A stretch of 64,000 nt of DNA from CAHJWH01 sp965198905 (lineage in GTDB: Bacteria > Pseudomonadota > Alphaproteobacteria > Caulobacterales > Caulobacteraceae), in contig OZ240678.1 of assembly GCA_965198905.1 (NCBI GenBank), positions 310,001 to 374,000 on the forward strand, read 5' to 3'. Position 1 is the stretch's first letter. Each line of letters starts with the position of its first letter. Shown in pieces: positions 61,972 through 64,000 of the stretch. The notes beneath the pieces were generated by a model, which did not search any database, was not told the origin of the DNA, and saw only the letters and a program-made list of their open reading frames with translations. Both the position numbers and the translations under genes were made by a program.

Positions 61972-62046
61972 GGGTTGGTAGCTCAGCGGTAGAGCATTCG
62001 ACTTTTAATCGAACGGTCCTGGGTTCGATCCCCAGCCAACCCACCA
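61972..62046 (+). tRNA. tRNA-Lys (anticodon TTT)
   Basis: 75-base tRNA with encoded CCA. Acceptor GGGTTGG/CCAACCC, D-arm GCTCAGCGGTAGAGC, anticodon stem TCGA/TCGA around loop CTTTTAA (anticodon TTT), T-arm CTGGGTTCGATCCCCAG. Confidence 0.96.
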
Positions 62047-62077
62047 TGCCGGCGGGCCTCTCGCACCGCGCGGTATC

Positions 62078-62521
62078 CTAGTCGCGGCCGGGTTCCTTGC
62101 CCGGGAACCTAGGCGCCGCTTCGGACCAGGACCAGGCGGGCGTCGCTTCCGAAAAAATGTTGGCATCCACTTCGAGGTCGGGTGGAGCGTCGAAGGCCCC
62201 AAGGCGCAACCTGATGGCCTCTGGCGTATCGTCGTGTCGGGAATATAATGACGAGCCGCAGGCGCGACAGAAGGCGCGGCGCTTGCCCGGCGAGGAGGCG
62301 TATTCCTCCACCAGATCGGCGCCTTGTTCCAGAGCATAGCCCGCGCGCAGGGCCGGAGCGACCGCCGAGGCGAAGCCTTGCGCGCGGCGGCATTGCGAGC
62401 AGCGGCATACGGTGACGGCCCCCAACTCACCCCCGAGCGGGCCGACATAGCTGAAGCGGACCGCTCCGCAGAGACAGCCTCCCGTAAGCGTGACATCGCG
62501 CTCCCAGTCCCGGGTTGACAT
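62078..62521 (-). CDS. GFA-family (Mss4-fold) zinc protein
   Basis: 147 residues from ATG 62521, which shares one base with the upstream TGA. Zinc-site motifs: GGCLCGAVRF, VCRCSQCRRAQGFASA and AFCRACGSSLYSR. The family includes S-(hydroxymethyl)glutathione synthase-like proteins, but most members have no proven role. Last gene of the sigma/anti-sigma set here. Confidence 0.85.
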   Translation of the reverse strand: MSTRDWERDVTLTGGCLCGAVRFSYVGPLGGELGAVTVCRCSQCRRAQGFASAVAPALRAGYALEQGADLVEEYASSPGKRRAFCRACGSSLYSRHDDTPEAIRLRLGAFDAPPDLEVDANIFSEATPAWSWSEAAPRFPGKEPGRD

Positions 62522-63018
62522 CAGCGCGCTTTCGCCGAGGCGACCGATCCAGGAGCAGCCCGCGGCTGGCGGAGCGGTCCGCCTCTCGCCAACCCCTGCG
62601 CCAAGCTTGCGCGTTCCGCCTGAGGCAGGCCTGCGGCGAAGGCGACGATGGTGGCCTCCAGCCGGGTTCGCAAGGCGAAGTCGGCGGCACGGGCGCGGTC
62701 CAGCGCCGCGGTAACCGCGACGCGGTCGAAATTGGGTTGAACGAACAGCTCGGCCGCCGCGCGACGGTTCTCCCGCGCCACCTGTTGGATCGGATGCTCG
62801 TCCTTGGAGGCGTCCCGCAGGGCTGCGAGATAACGGACCTGGTCGTCGGGACGCAGGCCCTCGGCCGCGGCCCGAAGGGGACGGCGGCGTAAGACGGGGG
62901 GCGCGTGCGCGATCCTGGTCCACACCACCGCCGCGCCTCCCGCGGCGCCCAGCGCGAACAGGTTGAGCAGGATCGACGCCGCCAGCGCGATCCGCAGCGC
63001 TCGATCGCGAGGCGGCAT
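62521..63018 (-). CDS. Periplasmic metal-sensor-like protein (Spy/CnrX/ZraP-type)
   Basis: 165 residues. An N-terminal signal anchor (RIALAASILLNLFALGAAGG) followed by an all-helical region: LRPDDQVRYLAALRDASKDE, HPIQQVARENRRAAAELFVQ and FDRVAVTAALDRARAADFAL RTRLEATIVAFAAGLPQAER, the usual 'heavy-metal resistance' coiled pattern. Directly follows the anti-sigma gene, so it may be the periplasmic sensor that controls it, as CnrX does with CnrY/CnrH. Metal unknown. Confidence 0.7.
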   Translation of the reverse strand: MPPRDRALRIALAASILLNLFALGAAGGAAVVWTRIAHAPPVLRRRPLRAAAEGLRPDDQVRYLAALRDASKDEHPIQQVARENRRAAAELFVQPNFDRVAVTAALDRARAADFALRTRLEATIVAFAAGLPQAERASLAQGLARGGPLRQPRAAPGSVASAKAR

Positions 63019-63459
63019 CTAGCTTCTGGCCGAGGCGGCCGAGGTGGAGACGACCGCCACGTCGCCGAAGCTGCTCTGCTCATAGAGCGGGCTCCCGGCG
63101 TCTGGGTCGACGTGCGACGGGATGGAGACCAGGACCAGCGTCATGGCCATGGCCCCGGCAAGCGCGCCAGTCCCCAGCACGCCGACGGCCCCCAGACCCG
63201 ACACCCAACGCCTGATCCGCCTGGCCAGGGCGCTTTGCTGGAGCAGCGTAGTCGTGATCCGGCCCCGCACGACCGCAGACGGCGGCGGCACGTAGAAGCC
63301 ATCTAGGGCGTGGTCGAGACCCCGCGCCTGCGACAGCACCCCCGCCGCCTCGGGGGCTCGCGCAAGCCACCGCTCAGCCTCCAGACGCGAGGTGGCGGGC
63401 CAGCGGTCGAGGTCGCCGCCATAGGCCTGCGCCATATCTGCAAAACGCTCTGGGCTCAT
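63019..63459 (-). CDS. Anti-sigma factor (membrane)
   Basis: 146 residues. The cytoplasmic N-terminal part (PERFADMAQAYGGDLDRWPA, EAERWLARAPEAAGVLSQAR) is the pattern seen in anti-sigma proteins beside ECF sigma genes; one TM helix follows (GAVGVLGTGALAGAMAMTLV) and a short periplasmic tail. ATG overlaps the sigma gene stop by 4 bases. Confidence 0.75.
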   Translation of the reverse strand: MSPERFADMAQAYGGDLDRWPATSRLEAERWLARAPEAAGVLSQARGLDHALDGFYVPPPSAVVRGRITTTLLQQSALARRIRRWVSGLGAVGVLGTGALAGAMAMTLVLVSIPSHVDPDAGSPLYEQSSFGDVAVVSTSAASARS

Positions 63460-64000
63460 GGCGCGTCTCCTTGAAGCCGGGTGCGAAGGGCGCGGCGTCC
63501 GCGCGACAGCAGGCTCTCCAGCGCGTTCAGGCTCACCCCTAGCAACGCGGCGGCGTCGATATTGGACAATTCCTGGTAGTGATGCAGCAGGATCGCGTCG
63601 CGCTGACGCTCGGGCAACTCCGCCAGCGCGGCCTGCACGCGCAGGGACGCCTCCCGCGCCTCCAGCCGACGGTCGGCAGGCAGGGACGGATCGACCTGGT
63701 CCGGCGGATCGGCCATGACGTCTTCCTTGCGCCGACGCAGGCGATCCTTGCAAAGGTTGAGCACCACCTTGTGCAGCCAGGTGTCGAACCGGGCGGACCC
63801 GCCGCCCCGCCACCGCGGGGCCTGGCGCCAAGCGCGGACCAAGGCGTCCTGGCTCACGTCCTCGGCCTCTGCGGCGTCACCGAGCATCCGCATGGCCAAG
63901 GCGGAGATCCGCGGCAGCTTGCGCGCCACCAGCGCCTGGATCGCGGCGGGATCGCCTTCCGCGACCTGGCGCAGCAGCGCCTCGTCCGGGTCGGCGGCCT
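63456..64000 (-). CDS. ECF sigma factor, 5' end beyond the window
   Basis: At least 181 codons are visible to the right edge. Coding continues past the GTG at 63929 (DPDEALLRQVAEGDPAAIQA), so that internal codon is not the start. Region 2 reads LAMRMLGDAAEAEDVSQDAL VRAWRQAPRW and FDTWLHKVVLNLCKDRLRRR; region 4 reads LPERQRDAILLHHYQELSNI then GVSLNALESLLSRGRRALR. With the anti-sigma and metal-sensor-like genes it forms a coupled stress-response unit. Confidence 0.9.
   Translation of the reverse strand, partial: AADPDEALLRQVAEGDPAAIQALVARKLPRISALAMRMLGDAAEAEDVSQDALVRAWRQAPRWRGGGSARFDTWLHKVVLNLCKDRLRRRKEDVMADPPDQVDPSLPADRRLEAREASLRVQAALAELPERQRDAILLHHYQELSNIDAAALLGVSLNALESLLSRGRRALRTRLQGDAP

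Overview
The window is a GC-rich stretch of alphaproteobacterial chromosome, most like Caulobacterales (Caulobacter or Phenylobacterium type). This rests on the split flgB-flgC-fliE / fliO-fliP flagellar genes sharing a CtrA-type box (TTAA-N7-TTAAC), the wealth of TonB-dependent receptors, a stand-alone histidine phosphotransfer protein, a crtY-crtI-crtB carotenoid operon and a general alphaproteobacterial gene style. The genus is inference. No prophage, plasmid origin or CRISPR array was seen.

Layout. 1-4.9 kb: a metal-type RND efflux operon (adaptor, pump, TolC-like channel cut by the window edge). 5.2-9.9 kb: a DUF4142 protein, then a leftward run of GT39 glycosyltransferase, O-methyltransferase, DUF3833 lipoprotein and VIT-family transporter. 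10.1-15.8 kb: iron handling, with FetA/FetB-type export genes facing a FecI-FecR-TonB receptor set. 15.9-17.2 kb: small unknown genes and a broken IS3-type transposase. 17.2-29.3 kb: a phosphate-acquisition region, all leftward: TPR-sulfotransferase, large TonB receptor, type I phosphodiesterase, phosphate-type MFS transporter behind a strong Pho box, and a beta-propeller phosphoesterase. A dead pbpC 3' end lies inside it. 29.4-33.1 kb: a decay zone with fragments of a methyltransferase, a response regulator, frmB and frmA, plus an intact TetR gene with a perfect palindrome and a DUF6680 gene, ending at tRNA-Ser and tRNA-Thr. 33.6-40.8 kb: ScsB/DsbD-type thiol reductase, hotdog protein, TDT transporter, an aldo-keto reductase/TetR divergent pair, and a DUF4214-methyltransferase.

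41-43.4 kb: flagellar rod and export genes. 43.4-47.4 kb: FNT channel, Na+/H+ antiporter, ccmC-ccmD-ccmG. 47.5-49.1 kb: LhgO-type oxidase coupled to a RusA-like resolvase. 49.0-52.8 kb: carotenoid genes. 52.9-55.5 kb: Hpt protein and two glycosyltransferases. 55.6-60.5 kb: infC (ATT start), then the queuosine-related genes gluQRS, queA and tgt. 60.6-64 kb: an unknown lipoprotein, tRNA-Lys, and an ECF sigma / anti-sigma / metal-sensor / GFA set running off the right edge.

The genes work mostly in small coupled operons (many 1-4 base stop/start overlaps). The most coherent less-described unit is the phosphate region: an outer-membrane receptor, two exported phosphatases and an inner-membrane Pi transporter, with PhoB-type sites, next to a sulfotransferase whose link to the receptor is unexplained. 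Functional calls are from sequence reading alone; no database search was run.
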